Below are positions 16,207 to 24,510 of a stretch of DNA of 64,000 bases, one piece after another. The notes beneath the pieces are model-generated. The model saw only the letters and a list, made by a program, of their open reading frames with translations. It made no database searches and was not told the DNA's origin. Origin of the DNA: Nonomuraea cavernae (GTDB lineage Bacteria; Actinomycetota; Actinomycetes; Streptosporangiales; Streptosporangiaceae); the NCBI RefSeq assembly GCF_014646355.1, contig NZ_BMNH01000001.1:524675-588674 (forward strand), in the 5' to 3' direction. The first letter of the stretch is position 1, and every line of letters begins with the position of its first letter. Position numbers and translations under genes: made by a program.

Positions 16207-16836
16207 ATGACAATCATTGAAGCGAGAACGCGGAGCGGGCCGCTCCTGCTCACTGCCGGCATGCTGGCAGCCCCGCTCTGGATTCTGCTCGCCGTGGCCC
16301 AGGCGGCCACTCGCACGGGCTTCGACCTGACCCGGCATCCGGTCAGCATGCTCTCCTTGGGGGACCTCGGCTGGATCCAGATCTCCAGTTTCGTGGTGGC
16401 CGGGGTTCTGACCCTGTGCGGCGCGGCAGGGCTACGGCACGCCGGTACGGGTGGCGCCTGGGGGCCTCGCCTTCTCGGCCTCCAGGGAGCCGGTTTGATC
16501 CTGGCCGGCGTCTTCCCGGCCGATCCAGGCTTCGCGTTTCCTCCTGGAACGCCCGATGTCCCAGGAGTGATGAGTTCCGCCGGGGCCGCGCACATGGCCG
16601 CGGCGAGCATGTCGTTCATCGCGATGATCGCGTTCTGTTTCGTCCTGGGCCGGCGGTTCAGCGGCACGTCGTGGGCCGTTGCCGGCCGCACCGGCGGCGT
16701 GATGCTGGCAGTGGGCCTGAGCTGGGCGATGAGCGGCGCGGCAGGGGGGCCGCTCGCCATGTTCGTCGGCGTCATCGCGGCCTGGACCTGGATCACGGTG
16801 ACCATGTTCAGGCTGAAGCAGGCCGCTCAGATCTGA
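16207..16836 (+). CDS. DUF998 multi-pass membrane protein
   Basis: A 209-residue protein with about six transmembrane helices (for example LLLTAGMLAAPLWILLAVAQ and GVMLAVGLSWAMSG) and the DUF998 feature of a first loop FDLTRHPVSMLSLGDLGWIQ. A second loop contains VFPADPGFAFPPGTP. Function is unknown. ATG 16207 gives the usual family length; the frame is open further upstream only because it shadows the XRE gene. It is controlled presumably by the divergent XRE regulator. Confidence 0.85.
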   Translation: MTIIEARTRSGPLLLTAGMLAAPLWILLAVAQAATRTGFDLTRHPVSMLSLGDLGWIQISSFVVAGVLTLCGAAGLRHAGTGGAWGPRLLGLQGAGLILAGVFPADPGFAFPPGTPDVPGVMSSAGAAHMAAASMSFIAMIAFCFVLGRRFSGTSWAVAGRTGGVMLAVGLSWAMSGAAGGPLAMFVGVIAAWTWITVTMFRLKQAAQI

Positions 16837-16947
16837 CGGACCGTCCCTGGCAACGGGCGCGGTGCTCAGGGACCGCGCTGCACCACTTCACGCAGTATGG
16901 ACGTACATGCACATGCTCGTGGCTCTACGACCGGCAAGGAGAATCAC

Positions 16948-17235
16948 ATGTCTTTTCAGGCGTACTTGGACAACATCGAGGACAGGACCGGGCTGACGCC
17001 CCGTGAGTTCATCGATCTCGCGAAGGAACGCGGGTTCGATGACGCGTCGGTGAAGGCGGGCGTGATCGTGGAATGGCTCAAGCACGACTATGGTCTCGGC
17101 CGCGGGCATGCGATGGCGCTGGTCCACGTGATCAAAAAGGGTCCGGAGCTCGATTCGAAGCATGTCGGTAGCTCCGGGACTCATCGGGATGAGTCGAACA
17201 TGCTGTGGCTGGATGGGAAGAACAACCGGCCCTGA
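16948..17235 (+). CDS. DUF4287 domain protein
   Basis: A 95-residue cytosolic protein matching DUF4287 over nearly its full length: MSFQAYLDNIEDRTGLTPRE, IVEWLKHDYGLGRGHAMALVH and the C-terminal KHVGSSGTHRDES. The family is small and widespread, often found next to DUF5655 proteins, with no known activity. The ATG follows AAGGAGAATCAC, an ideal ribosome binding site, so the longer frame from 16897 is rejected. It is transcribed alone. Confidence 0.9.
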   Translation: MSFQAYLDNIEDRTGLTPREFIDLAKERGFDDASVKAGVIVEWLKHDYGLGRGHAMALVHVIKKGPELDSKHVGSSGTHRDESNMLWLDGKNNRP

Positions 17236-17258
17236 TGTGCGAACGGCTTCGAGTGCGG

Positions 17259-17945
17259 TCAGCTCTCCCGGTGCGGCCGGGGGACCTGGGCGAAGCTGGA
17301 CAGCCTGAACCACCGGGGCATTTCGCGACGTAGCGCCTCCGGGCCGTGCACCTCGACAGCGCCGGAGCGGAGGGCGTCCGGCCAGGTGAGATCGCCGCGC
17401 CAGATCTCGGTCATCCGCCGCAGCCCCACGGTCACCTTCACCGTCGGCGGATGGCCGGGATCGTCGTCGCACACGTCGGCGTCGCCGCGGGTGATGACCA
17501 GCCACCAGTCGCGGGTGTGCGCCGCCACATCGGTGAAGCTGAACTGCACCACCGTGCGCTGTTCGGGGAGGGCATCGTGGTCGACGTTGCGGTGCATGTC
17601 CCACAGCAGCAACTGCGGATCGAGGTCCTCGTCGCCCAGCTCGGGGATCCAGCGGATGCCCCACGCGCCCAGAGCCTCGATCACCGGCCGCAGCTCCTGC
17701 CCGGCCTGGGTGAGCAGGTACAGCACGCGGTTGCCGTCGGGACGGCGTTCCAGGACGCCGGCCCGTTCCAGCCGGTTGAGACGATTGGACAGCAGAGAAG
17801 GGGACATCCTCGGCACCCCGCGGCGCAGCTCGTTGAAGTGCCGGCTGCCGGTGACCAGCTCACGGACGATGAGCAGCGTCCAGCGCTCGTCGAGCAGCTC
17901 CATCGCCTTCGCCACAGGACAGAACTGTCCATATGAAGACCCCAC
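17259..17945 (-). CDS. HxlR-family transcriptional regulator with SCP2-like domain
   Basis: A 228-residue protein. Residues 8-105 are a winged helix of the HxlR type (CPVAKAMELLDERWTLLIVR, FNELRRGVPRMSPSLLSNRL). The C-terminal half resembles a sterol-carrier-like domain (TVKVTVGLRRMTEIWRGDLT), a common combination in actinomycetes. The start is GTG 17945 without a clear ribosome binding site, so a leaderless transcript is possible. It is divergent from the acyl-CoA dehydrogenase gene, with 87 bp between them, and probably controls it. Confidence 0.88.
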   Translation of the reverse strand: MGSSYGQFCPVAKAMELLDERWTLLIVRELVTGSRHFNELRRGVPRMSPSLLSNRLNRLERAGVLERRPDGNRVLYLLTQAGQELRPVIEALGAWGIRWIPELGDEDLDPQLLLWDMHRNVDHDALPEQRTVVQFSFTDVAAHTRDWWLVITRGDADVCDDDPGHPPTVKVTVGLRRMTEIWRGDLTWPDALRSGAVEVHGPEALRREMPRWFRLSSFAQVPRPHRES

Positions 17946-18032
17946 GACGATCAGGGTAACTCCGCACCGGAATCACCTGGTGGTACAGATCTCGTACTGG
18001 AGGCGGCCGCCCGGCGTTCCTACCGTCGAGCC

Positions 18033-19241
18033 ATGACTCTCACGATGAGCCCGGCCCGGCACGACGCCGACGTCGTCGCGCTGGCTGCCGAAGTCGGCCT
18101 GCGGTGCGCGCCGAGCGAGGCGGAACACGACCTGGACGCGACCTTCGTCACCGAGGGCTACCAGGTGATGCGGGATCACGGCTACCTCCGATTGGCCGTG
18201 CCCACGGAGTTCGGCGGCCTGGGCGCCGCACTACGTCAGGTCGTGCTGGCCGAGGGCGAGCTCGCCCGCCATGCCGGATCGGCCGCCCTGTCCGCGGCCA
18301 TGCACCTCTACCTGACCCTCGTCCAGTGCTGGCGGCACCGTCGAGGCGCGCCGGATGCCCAGGGCGTGCTGCGCCGGGTCGCCGCGGACGGGCTGATCAT
18401 GGCCACCAGCGGCGGATCGGACTGGGTGTGCCCGACGACCACGGCCGTCGAGGTCGACGGCGGGTTCCGGCTCACCGGACGGAAGACGTTCTGCTCGCAG
18501 GCGCCGGTCGCCACCGTCATCTCCACCTCCGCGGTGCTCGGGGAACCCGGCCCTGACGCCGAAGTGCTGCACGCGGGGGTACCGCTGTCCAGCCCCGGCG
18601 TTTCGATGGTCGAGACCTGGGACACGCTCGGCATGCGTGGCACCGCGAGCCATGACCTGGTGTTCGAGGACGTGTTCGTCCCGGCAGACAAGATCCTCGG
18701 GCGCCGGCCGTACGGGAAGCTGGCGGGGCCGCTGCTGGTCGCCGCCATTCACTTCGCGCCCGTCGTGAGCGCGGTCTATCTGGGCATCGCGCGGGGGGCG
18801 TACGAGGAGGCGCTCCGCGTGCTCGGCTCGCGTACGGGAGACCCGGCTCCGGCGACGGTACGTCAGCTGGGAGAGATGGCCACCCGCCTGCGGGTGGCCT
18901 GGTGGGCGCTGCTCGCCGCCGTCGACGAAGTCGGCGACGACCCCCCGGCGGACGAGCCGACCTTGATCACGCTGATGGTGGCCAAGCGGCACGCCGTGTG
19001 CGAGGCGAAGGCCATCGTCGATCTCGCTCTCGACGTCGTGGGAGGTGCCGCGTTCTTCCGAACCTCCCCGTTGGAACGGGCCTATCGAGACGTCCGTGGC
19101 GGCCCATTCCACCCCCTCACCCCCGAGGCGACCCTGGTTCTGGCCGGCACCGCCGCGCTGCGGGCCATGCACGTCCGCGGCGGGCCACTGTCCGGCCTGA
19201 TGCCACCCGGTCGGACCGGCGGCGCTCCCAGACCTGTGTGA
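18033..19241 (+). CDS. Acyl-CoA dehydrogenase family protein
   Basis: A 402-residue flavoprotein of the acyl-CoA dehydrogenase fold. Visible marks are AVPTEFGGLGA (about residues 55-65), the FAD-binding stretch MATSGGSDW, FRLTGRKTFCSQAP, and WDTLGMRGTASHDLVFEDVF (about residues 195-214). The C-terminal helical domain has VVGGAAFFRTSPLERAYRDV. The exact substrate is unknown; sequence features also fit flavin monooxygenases of the same fold. Next to an HxlR regulator it may be part of a small acyl or xenobiotic oxidation unit. Confidence 0.85.
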   Translation: MTLTMSPARHDADVVALAAEVGLRCAPSEAEHDLDATFVTEGYQVMRDHGYLRLAVPTEFGGLGAALRQVVLAEGELARHAGSAALSAAMHLYLTLVQCWRHRRGAPDAQGVLRRVAADGLIMATSGGSDWVCPTTTAVEVDGGFRLTGRKTFCSQAPVATVISTSAVLGEPGPDAEVLHAGVPLSSPGVSMVETWDTLGMRGTASHDLVFEDVFVPADKILGRRPYGKLAGPLLVAAIHFAPVVSAVYLGIARGAYEEALRVLGSRTGDPAPATVRQLGEMATRLRVAWWALLAAVDEVGDDPPADEPTLITLMVAKRHAVCEAKAIVDLALDVVGGAAFFRTSPLERAYRDVRGGPFHPLTPEATLVLAGTAALRAMHVRGGPLSGLMPPGRTGGAPRPV

Positions 19242-19265
19242 CCACGCGGACCGCCGCCGGCCCTC

Positions 19266-19375
19266 TCAGCGGCCCGCCCGGGTCATCCGCAACGCGAACT
19301 CCGCGTAGGTGTCAGCGACCTGGTCGGTCTCGTAAGCCCCGGGTCCGCCTCTGCTCCGCAGGCCGCCCGGGGCAC
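19266..19375 (-). pseudogene. Possible C-terminal remnant of a TetR-type regulator
   Basis: The minus-strand frame ends in ETDQVADTYAEFALRMTRAG before TGA at 19266-19268, which resembles the last helix of TetR proteins. No DNA-binding domain or start remains. The identification is weak because only about 35 residues are readable. Confidence 0.3.
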
Positions 19376-19407
19376 GGCTTTTCCTGATCGTCGGAAGCGG
19401 AGGAGAG

Positions 19408-20376
19408 TCAGAGCCAGTGCCAGGTGATCTGGGCTCGCTTGGCGGCGTCGGCCAGCCACTGATCGAAGGCGGCCTGTCCCGCGGCCTCCAGTGTTTCGGC
19501 GTCCGCCACGGCCTCCTGCCGTTCGGTGATCAAGCCGGTCAGGAAACGCCCGTCGTGGGAGACCGGTCCGACACCGCCACCGGCCGGCGTCTCGCGCAGA
19601 GGGGCGGGCAGATCGCCGGACCAGGTCCGGGCCCTGGTCAGTCGCAGGTCCCAGCGGTCGCCGAGTGAGCCGTCAAGTTCGGCGACGTCGATCGGCTCCT
19701 CCGACAGCACCCAGGTCGCCCATACCCGCGCGAACCGCTCGGGATGACGGGCCAGATGCCCGGGGCCGAGCTCCTCACGCATCCGGGCCCGGAACCGGTG
19801 ATCCCTCGCGCTGGCAGCCATGTGGTCGTGGAACGCCTCGGCGCTCAACCCCATCCGGTCCAGCCACTCCCGCATCGTGTCCCGGCTGGTCAGGCCGCGC
19901 CGCTTGCGGAAGCCGTCCGCGGCCGCCTGGATGTCGTACAGGCTGACCTGCTCCTTGGCGGCGGCGTCGCGCAGGAGGCAGAACCGCACCAACTCGTCCT
20001 GCGGCGACAGCCCGGGGCGGGTGAGCGAACGGAGCATGAGCATCGCCTCGGAGACCGAGACGGGGGTGCCGTCGACGGTCAGCAGCCGGCTGGCGGCCCA
20101 GTGCGTCGCGTGGTCGACGAGCCAGGACGCCCCGTCGTCCGCCTGAACGCAGAGCATGATGGTGCCGCCCGACGGATCCTCGATCAGCAGATCGTAATCG
20201 ACGAGCGATGACCCGGGACGCGGGCTGGCCACGAGCTGGGCGGCGAGCGAAGGATGCGCCGTGGCCCACTCATCGGCGGTGCGGTGTGCCTCCGCCACCG
20301 CGGAACGCCGCCGGGTCAGCCCGCGGAGCAGGTTGACGCCGCTTTCCAGGGCAGGGCCGAGGGAGGACTGAGTCAT
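19408..20376 (-). CDS. PpiC/SurA-related peptide maturation protein (TIGR04500-like)
   Basis: A 322-residue protein without a signal peptide. The middle part (about residues 130-215) resembles the helical part of SurA/PpiC chaperones (VSLYDIQAAADGFRKRRGL, then REWLDRMGLSAEAF), and the chain ends in KRAQITWHWL. This fits the family of putative peptide maturation proteins related to PpiC isomerases that are found with ATP-grasp RiPP enzymes. Its ATG overlaps the stop of the ATP-grasp gene (ATGA). A role in presenting or modifying the precursor is inferred from position. Confidence 0.6.
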   Translation of the reverse strand: MTQSSLGPALESGVNLLRGLTRRRSAVAEAHRTADEWATAHPSLAAQLVASPRPGSSLVDYDLLIEDPSGGTIMLCVQADDGASWLVDHATHWAASRLLTVDGTPVSVSEAMLMLRSLTRPGLSPQDELVRFCLLRDAAAKEQVSLYDIQAAADGFRKRRGLTSRDTMREWLDRMGLSAEAFHDHMAASARDHRFRARMREELGPGHLARHPERFARVWATWVLSEEPIDVAELDGSLGDRWDLRLTRARTWSGDLPAPLRETPAGGGVGPVSHDGRFLTGLITERQEAVADAETLEAAGQAAFDQWLADAAKRAQITWHWL

Positions 20377-21350
20377 CGCGGGTCCGTTTCTCCGGCCGTG
20401 AGCCAGTCAGCGATGGCGGTGCTGATGGGCAGGCCGGTCAGATCTTCGATCCAGCCCCATTGACCGTTGGGGTTGATCTCCAGAAACACGTACTCCCCTT
20501 CGGGGGTCAGGATGAGGTCGATCGCCCCGAACGACACGCCGAGCGCCGCGACCAGATCGACGCAGCGGCGAGCCACGTCATCAGGCAGGTGGTGCACGCT
20601 GTGCCGGGCGCGGTCGAAGTCATAGTGCCGCCAGTCGTCCCGCGTGCGCGGCGAGTCCTGCGAGGCGATCTCGGCGGTGAAGACCTGGTCGCCGACCACC
20701 GTGACCCGCAGCTCCACCGCCTTCTGGACGTACGGCTGCAGGATGGTCGGCTCATGGGCGATCCGGCTCCGGCCCACGAGATCCCTCCGTTCGACCACGG
20801 TGGTGAACACGGTGTGCGCCTCGCCGTCGATCTGGAACGGGGTGTGCTCCATCGGTTTCGCGATCAGCCGTCCGCCCGCCCGCTCATAGGCGGGCGCCAG
20901 CTCGGACGGATCGTTGGTGATCGTGGTCGGTGGTACGGCGAAGCCCAGTTTCCGGGCCAGGGCCAGGTGGACCAGCTTGTTGTGCGCCCGGCGCAGCACC
21001 GGCTCCCTGCCGGGCAACCAGCGCGCGTCCAGCAGATCCCAGAGTCCTTCGAGAAACCACTCCGAGAGCTCCCCGACGCGATCCCGCAGGTCGGCCGCCG
21101 TGACCTGCTCGGCGGCGCGCGGAGCCCCGGGGCGTCGGAACCACACGGCCGTCGCCGTGGAGAGGTCGGCGACCTCCCCGTCTCTGGCCAGGGTGAGCCG
21201 GGTCCCGTCCGCGTCGAATCGGGCGGTCAGCCGGGCGTCGGCCGGATACTCGCCGGGATCCCACCACAGAACGTCCACCCCTCGGGCTTTCAGCTTGGGC
21301 AGGACCATGTGAACCGTCACGTCGCCGGGTTCACTCAGGATCAGCAGCAA
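20373..21350 (-). CDS. ATP-grasp ribosomal peptide maturase (MvdC/MvdD-like)
   Basis: A 325-residue ATP-grasp ligase. The N-terminal domain has DVLWWDPGEYPAD and a conserved AVWFRRPG. The ATP-grasp core includes KLGFAVPPTTITNDPSEL, RLIAKPMEH, LQPYVQKAVELRVTVVGDQV and the metal-binding LEINPNGQWGWIE near residue 300. These are features of enzymes that form ester or amide links between side chains in graspetides. The start is TTG 21350 behind GAGGGGGAG. It lies 67 bp after the precursor gene, with a strong hairpin between. Confidence 0.85.
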   Translation of the reverse strand: MLLILSEPGDVTVHMVLPKLKARGVDVLWWDPGEYPADARLTARFDADGTRLTLARDGEVADLSTATAVWFRRPGAPRAAEQVTAADLRDRVGELSEWFLEGLWDLLDARWLPGREPVLRRAHNKLVHLALARKLGFAVPPTTITNDPSELAPAYERAGGRLIAKPMEHTPFQIDGEAHTVFTTVVERRDLVGRSRIAHEPTILQPYVQKAVELRVTVVGDQVFTAEIASQDSPRTRDDWRHYDFDRARHSVHHLPDDVARRCVDLVAALGVSFGAIDLILTPEGEYVFLEINPNGQWGWIEDLTGLPISTAIADWLTAGETDPR

Positions 21351-21363
21351 CTCTCCCCCTCAG

Positions 21364-21397
21364 CCGCGTGGGAGGGACGCGTTTCCCTCCCACGCGG
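21364..21397 (-). terminator. Perfect 14-bp hairpin between RiPP precursor and maturase genes
   Basis: Bases 21364-21377 pair perfectly with 21384-21397 around a 6-nt loop. It follows the precursor stop (21418) and ends 14 bp before the TTG start of the ATP-grasp gene. As a partial terminator or mRNA stabiliser it would keep precursor mRNA in excess over maturase mRNA, as is usual in RiPP operons. Confidence 0.7.
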
Positions 21398-21417
21398 CGC
21401 CATGTCGACCCCTGGGT

Positions 21418-21579
21418 TTAGTAGTCCGAAACCCAGCCGTCGGACGGCCTGCCCTCGGTGCCGGCCGTGTGGTAGCAGCGCTCCATCGGCCGGCCACCGG
21501 TGACGAGGCCGAGATCGACCTCGTCGATCGCGGTCAGCTCGTCGCTCAGGTCGTCCAATCGAACGATCTTCTTGTCCAC
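21418..21579 (-). CDS. RiPP precursor peptide (graspetide candidate)
   Basis: A 53-residue peptide starting at GTG 21579 behind GGGAGGGAAG. The acidic leader reads KKIVRLDDLSDELTAIDEVD, then LGLVTGG, a typical leader end with a GG pair. The core after GG is about 23 residues (RPMERCYHTAG through GWVSDY) and offers Glu, Asp, Ser, Thr, Tyr and one Cys. ATP-grasp cross-links would join Glu/Asp side chains to Ser/Thr/Lys; there is no Lys in the core, so ester links are the likelier product. The longer open frame from 21729 is rejected because of the ribosome binding site. Confidence 0.75.
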   Translation of the reverse strand: MDKKIVRLDDLSDELTAIDEVDLGLVTGGRPMERCYHTAGTEGRPSDGWVSDY

Positions 21580-21620
21580 TGGTCTTCCCTCCCTTTCAGT
21601 GAGTCGCGAGCCCCCTTGGC

Positions 21621-21664
21621 GACGTGCGCGGGCGTCGTCCTCGCCGACGTGCGCAGGCGTCGTC
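21621..21664. repeat. Two 19-bp direct repeats upstream of the RiPP precursor
   Basis: GACGTGCGC-G/A-GGCGTCGTC occurs at 21621-21639 and 21646-21664, 25 bp apart with one mismatch. They lie 42-85 bp upstream of the precursor start and could be an activator site for the RiPP operon. Confidence 0.45.
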
Positions 21665-21786
21665 GGCTCGCGGTCGAAGCCCACCACCTGGCGTTTGTGG
21701 CTCACTTGGAGGCGACTTGTAGCGGACACCGGCTGGTACGCCAGCGCGGCGCAGCGCCGGGCCCGCTGCCGACGCAGAATGACGGC

Positions 21787-22785
21787 ATGAGGGCAATCGT
21801 CCAGGAAGCGTACGGGTCACCAAATGTCCTTCAATTACGAGACATCGACATTCCGGCGGTCAAGGACGACGAGGTGCTCGTACGCGTGCGCGCCGCCTCC
21901 GTGCACCCCGACGTGTGGCACGTCGTGAGCGGCCGGCCGTACGTGCTGCGCGTCATGGGGTCCGGGTTGCGACGGCCGAAGAACCGCGTCCCGGGCACGG
22001 ACATGGCCGGCGTGGTGGAGTCGGCAGGGGCGAACGCGACCCGGTTCCGGCCCGGCGACGAGGTGTTCGGCGAGACCATCCGCGGCCGGCAGTGGAAGAA
22101 CGGCGGCGCCTACGCCGAATACGTCTCCGTGCCAGCGGACAACCTGGCGCCGAAACCCGGCGGCGTCAGCTTCGAACAGGCCGCGTGCGTGCCCACCGCC
22201 GGGCTCATCACCCTGCTGAACCTCCCGCCGGGCCCGCTGGGAAACGTCCTGGTCAACGGCGCCGCCGGAGGCGTGGGCGGGTGCGCCGTACAGATCGCCA
22301 AGGCGCGCGGCGCGACGGTGACGGGCGTCGAGCACACCTCCAAGCTCGACCTGGTGAGCGCGCTCGGCGCGGACCACGTGATCGACTACACCGTGGAGGA
22401 CTTCACCCGGCGCGGCGTACGCTACGACCTCATCGTGGACATCCCCGGCAACCACTCGTTCGCGGACTGCCGCCGCGCGCTGACCCCCGACGGCACGTAC
22501 GTCCTCATCGGCCACGACCGCTACGGCGACGCGGGCCGCAAGGTGCTGGGCAGTCTGCCGCGCTTCGTCGGTCTGATGGCCCGGTCCGTGTTCCAGCGGC
22601 AGTTGCCGAGACCCACCAGGGCCACGCCTCCCACGAAGGACTCGATGGCCGTGCTCGCGGACCTGCTGAGGACGGGCGAGCTCAGCCCGGTCATCGACCG
22701 CGCGTTCCCCCTGGCCGAGGCACCGGCGGCGCTCCGCTACCTGACCGAGGGGACGGCCCGGGGCAGGATCGTCGTCACCCTGTAG
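21787..22785 (+). CDS. Zinc-independent medium-chain dehydrogenase (quinone oxidoreductase-like)
   Basis: A 332-residue MDR-family oxidoreductase. The N-terminal GroES-like domain starts MRAIVQEAYGSPNVLQLRDI and includes VPGTDMAGVVESAG. The nucleotide-binding motif is VNGAAGGVGGCAVQIAKARG at about residues 152-171, typical of NADPH-dependent quinone reductases. The Cys/His ligands of catalytic zinc are absent. It starts at ATG 21787. It is divergent from the RiPP precursor and has no clear link to it. Confidence 0.88.
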   Translation: MRAIVQEAYGSPNVLQLRDIDIPAVKDDEVLVRVRAASVHPDVWHVVSGRPYVLRVMGSGLRRPKNRVPGTDMAGVVESAGANATRFRPGDEVFGETIRGRQWKNGGAYAEYVSVPADNLAPKPGGVSFEQAACVPTAGLITLLNLPPGPLGNVLVNGAAGGVGGCAVQIAKARGATVTGVEHTSKLDLVSALGADHVIDYTVEDFTRRGVRYDLIVDIPGNHSFADCRRALTPDGTYVLIGHDRYGDAGRKVLGSLPRFVGLMARSVFQRQLPRPTRATPPTKDSMAVLADLLRTGELSPVIDRAFPLAEAPAALRYLTEGTARGRIVVTL

Positions 22786-22852
22786 CTCCGGGCCGGGCGG
22801 GCGGCTCAGCCGCGTGGAGTCGCCCTGGTTCGGTGGACGATCAGGGCTTGCG

Positions 22853-22876
22853 ACTGTCCCGTGAAAATCGGACAGT
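22853..22876. promoter_or_regulatory. Inverted repeat ACTGTCC-N10-GGACAGT
   Basis: Bases 22853-22859 and 22870-22876 form a perfect 7-bp inverted repeat with a 10-bp A-rich spacer. It lies 68 bp after the dehydrogenase stop and 145 bp before the next start and could be an operator for the downstream gene or a weak terminator. Confidence 0.4.
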
Positions 22877-23020
22877 ACCGTCATCCCCTTTGAGGCGTCA
22901 CCGACATTCTTGGAACGTCAAGAACAGACTGGCTGATCGATTTGTGGCCATTTGCATTGAATAGCGGCAAGGGCCAAGGGATCATGGTGGAGGGCTTCAC
23001 CGGGGGAAGGGACGGTCCTC

Positions 23021-24019
23021 GTGACCGAATGGGTCAAAGTCGAGACGGTTGTGGAACCGACGGGGCTGAAAGGAAAGGGGGACCTGGTTCTCTTCTGCGG
23101 CTTCCAGGGCAGGGACGGCGGGCCCGGCGAGGATGACGATCTGACGCAGTGGGTGCCAGGGACCGAGGACGAGCGGCTGGCGTGGCTGGCGGCCTTACAG
23201 GAGTGCCGCGGGGAGATCGCGGCGGCGAGGGATGAGCTCCACAAGGCGAAGGCCTGGGAGCTACGCTGGCGGACCCGTCGGATCTCTTCACGCCATGACG
23301 CACGAGTCCGGCGGGCGGTCGAGGCGTACCAGCCCGTCCAGGAGGAGATCAGGCTCAGGCTGGCGGCGGAGAGGCGCAGGCAGGAGGAGGTCTTCAGGAC
23401 GGTGTCCGCCCAGCAGGTATGGCGGTACGGAGTGGCGGACCACTCTCCCTACACCGCGGTCGCCTATCGGGATGACGTGACTCCGGACCCGAGCATGCCG
23501 CCGTCCAGCGCGGCCGCCCGCGCTTCGCGGCCGGTGAGCGGGTTTGAGCTCACGGCAGGACTTCGCGCCCTGCGCCGTGGTCGGGTCAGGCGCGTCAAGT
23601 GGGATCCCGCCGCCGTCGCGGAGACGCGGCGGCACTACGGTGAGGCGGCCGCCGAGGTGTGGAAGCAGTGGGTGAACCAGATCTCCGGGTCCATGGCGCG
23701 AGACTTCCCCGAGGGCGGCGGCGACTGGCCCAAGTCGGATGCCGGCAACCTGGACGAGGGCGCCAAGGGCTGGTTCGAGCCGGAAGCCGGCAACCTGGAC
23801 TGGCTCGCCGACATCTCGCCGCACGCCGATTCCGCCGGCGAGGCTTCAACGAGCGGGTCCTCGGGCGGCGGTTACTCAGGCGGTGGCTACTCGGGCGGTG
23901 GCTACTCGGGCGGTGGATCGTCCAGCCGCGGGGGCTCCAGTGGCGGGTACTCCAGCGGTGGATCGTCCAGCAGCGGGGACAGCGGTGGGGACAGCGGCTC
24001 CTCCGGCGGGTGGGACTGA
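23021..24019 (+). CDS. Hypothetical protein with coiled coil and Gly/Ser/Tyr repeat tail
   Basis: A 332-residue protein of unknown function. Residues about 50-125 are strongly charged and helical (DERLAWLAALQECRGEIAAA through RLAAERRRQEEVF), probably a coiled coil. The middle part has no known domain but holds WPKSDAGNLDEG and FEPEAGNLDW, a short internal repeat. The last 60 residues are a low-complexity tail with three SGGGY units and many SSGG units. No signal peptide or membrane helix is seen, so it is probably cytosolic. The start is GTG 23021. Similar tails occur in TPM-type proteins, but no TPM domain is visible. Confidence 0.6.
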   Translation: MTEWVKVETVVEPTGLKGKGDLVLFCGFQGRDGGPGEDDDLTQWVPGTEDERLAWLAALQECRGEIAAARDELHKAKAWELRWRTRRISSRHDARVRRAVEAYQPVQEEIRLRLAAERRRQEEVFRTVSAQQVWRYGVADHSPYTAVAYRDDVTPDPSMPPSSAAARASRPVSGFELTAGLRALRRGRVRRVKWDPAAVAETRRHYGEAAAEVWKQWVNQISGSMARDFPEGGGDWPKSDAGNLDEGAKGWFEPEAGNLDWLADISPHADSAGEASTSGSSGGGYSGGGYSGGGYSGGGSSSRGGSSGGYSSGGSSSSGDSGGDSGSSGGWD

Positions 24020-24289
24020 CGCGCGTCGGCCCATGAGGCGGCGCGCTCGACGAGCCGAAGGTCTCGTCACGGTTGGCGGGCACACGCCCCTGCGCGGCGC
24101 TCGGACCGGCGCCAACGCGAAACCCCGGGAATCCCGCCAGCCACAACAGGAAGATCCACAAAAAACTCCCCATCTATATAGAGAACGAATAGAGTTCGCT
24201 TTCGGAGTATGACTGGACATTGCATGAAATCCAGACGCCACAAAAGCCGTAAGTCATGCATTTCGCCGCAGTCCGGCGCCCACGGTCCG
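24020..24289. other. Intergenic A/T-rich patch, no gene seen
   Basis: The stretch 24150-24260 is unusually A/T-rich for this genome (it includes ccatctatatagagaacgaa). No open frame with coding character was found. It adjoins a glycosyltransferase fragment and probably is scar DNA. Confidence 0.35.
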
Positions 24290-24510
24290 GCGCATCCCAG
24301 ATCTTCCTCGGCGACCCGGCCGCCCCCGCCGTGCGGTACGCCCGGAGCGCCGACCCCGGCTCCATCGCCGACGCCGTGATCGACCTCATGAACGATCCGG
24401 CCGCACGCCGTGCTCTCTCGGAGAACGGGGAACGGTTCGTCCGGGATCGGCTGAGCTGGGCCAGGGCCGCGAAGGAGACGGTCGAGGTCTACCGGGTCGC
24501 TGCCGCAGGG
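24290..24510 (+). pseudogene. C-terminal fragment of a glycosyltransferase
   Basis: The plus frame reads GDPAAPAVRYARSADPGSIA and continues with DLMNDPAARRALSENGERFV and SWARAAKETVEVYR, the typical C-terminal helices of GT-B fold group 4 glycosyltransferases. The N-terminal and nucleotide-sugar-binding parts are absent. Its 3' end runs antisense into the tail of the MFS gene, so the fragment and exporter were joined by a rearrangement. Confidence 0.6.

Noticed and set aside
24170..24185. TCTATATAGA palindrome
   Set aside because: A short A/T palindrome without a gene downstream in proper distance; probably chance in an A/T-rich patch.
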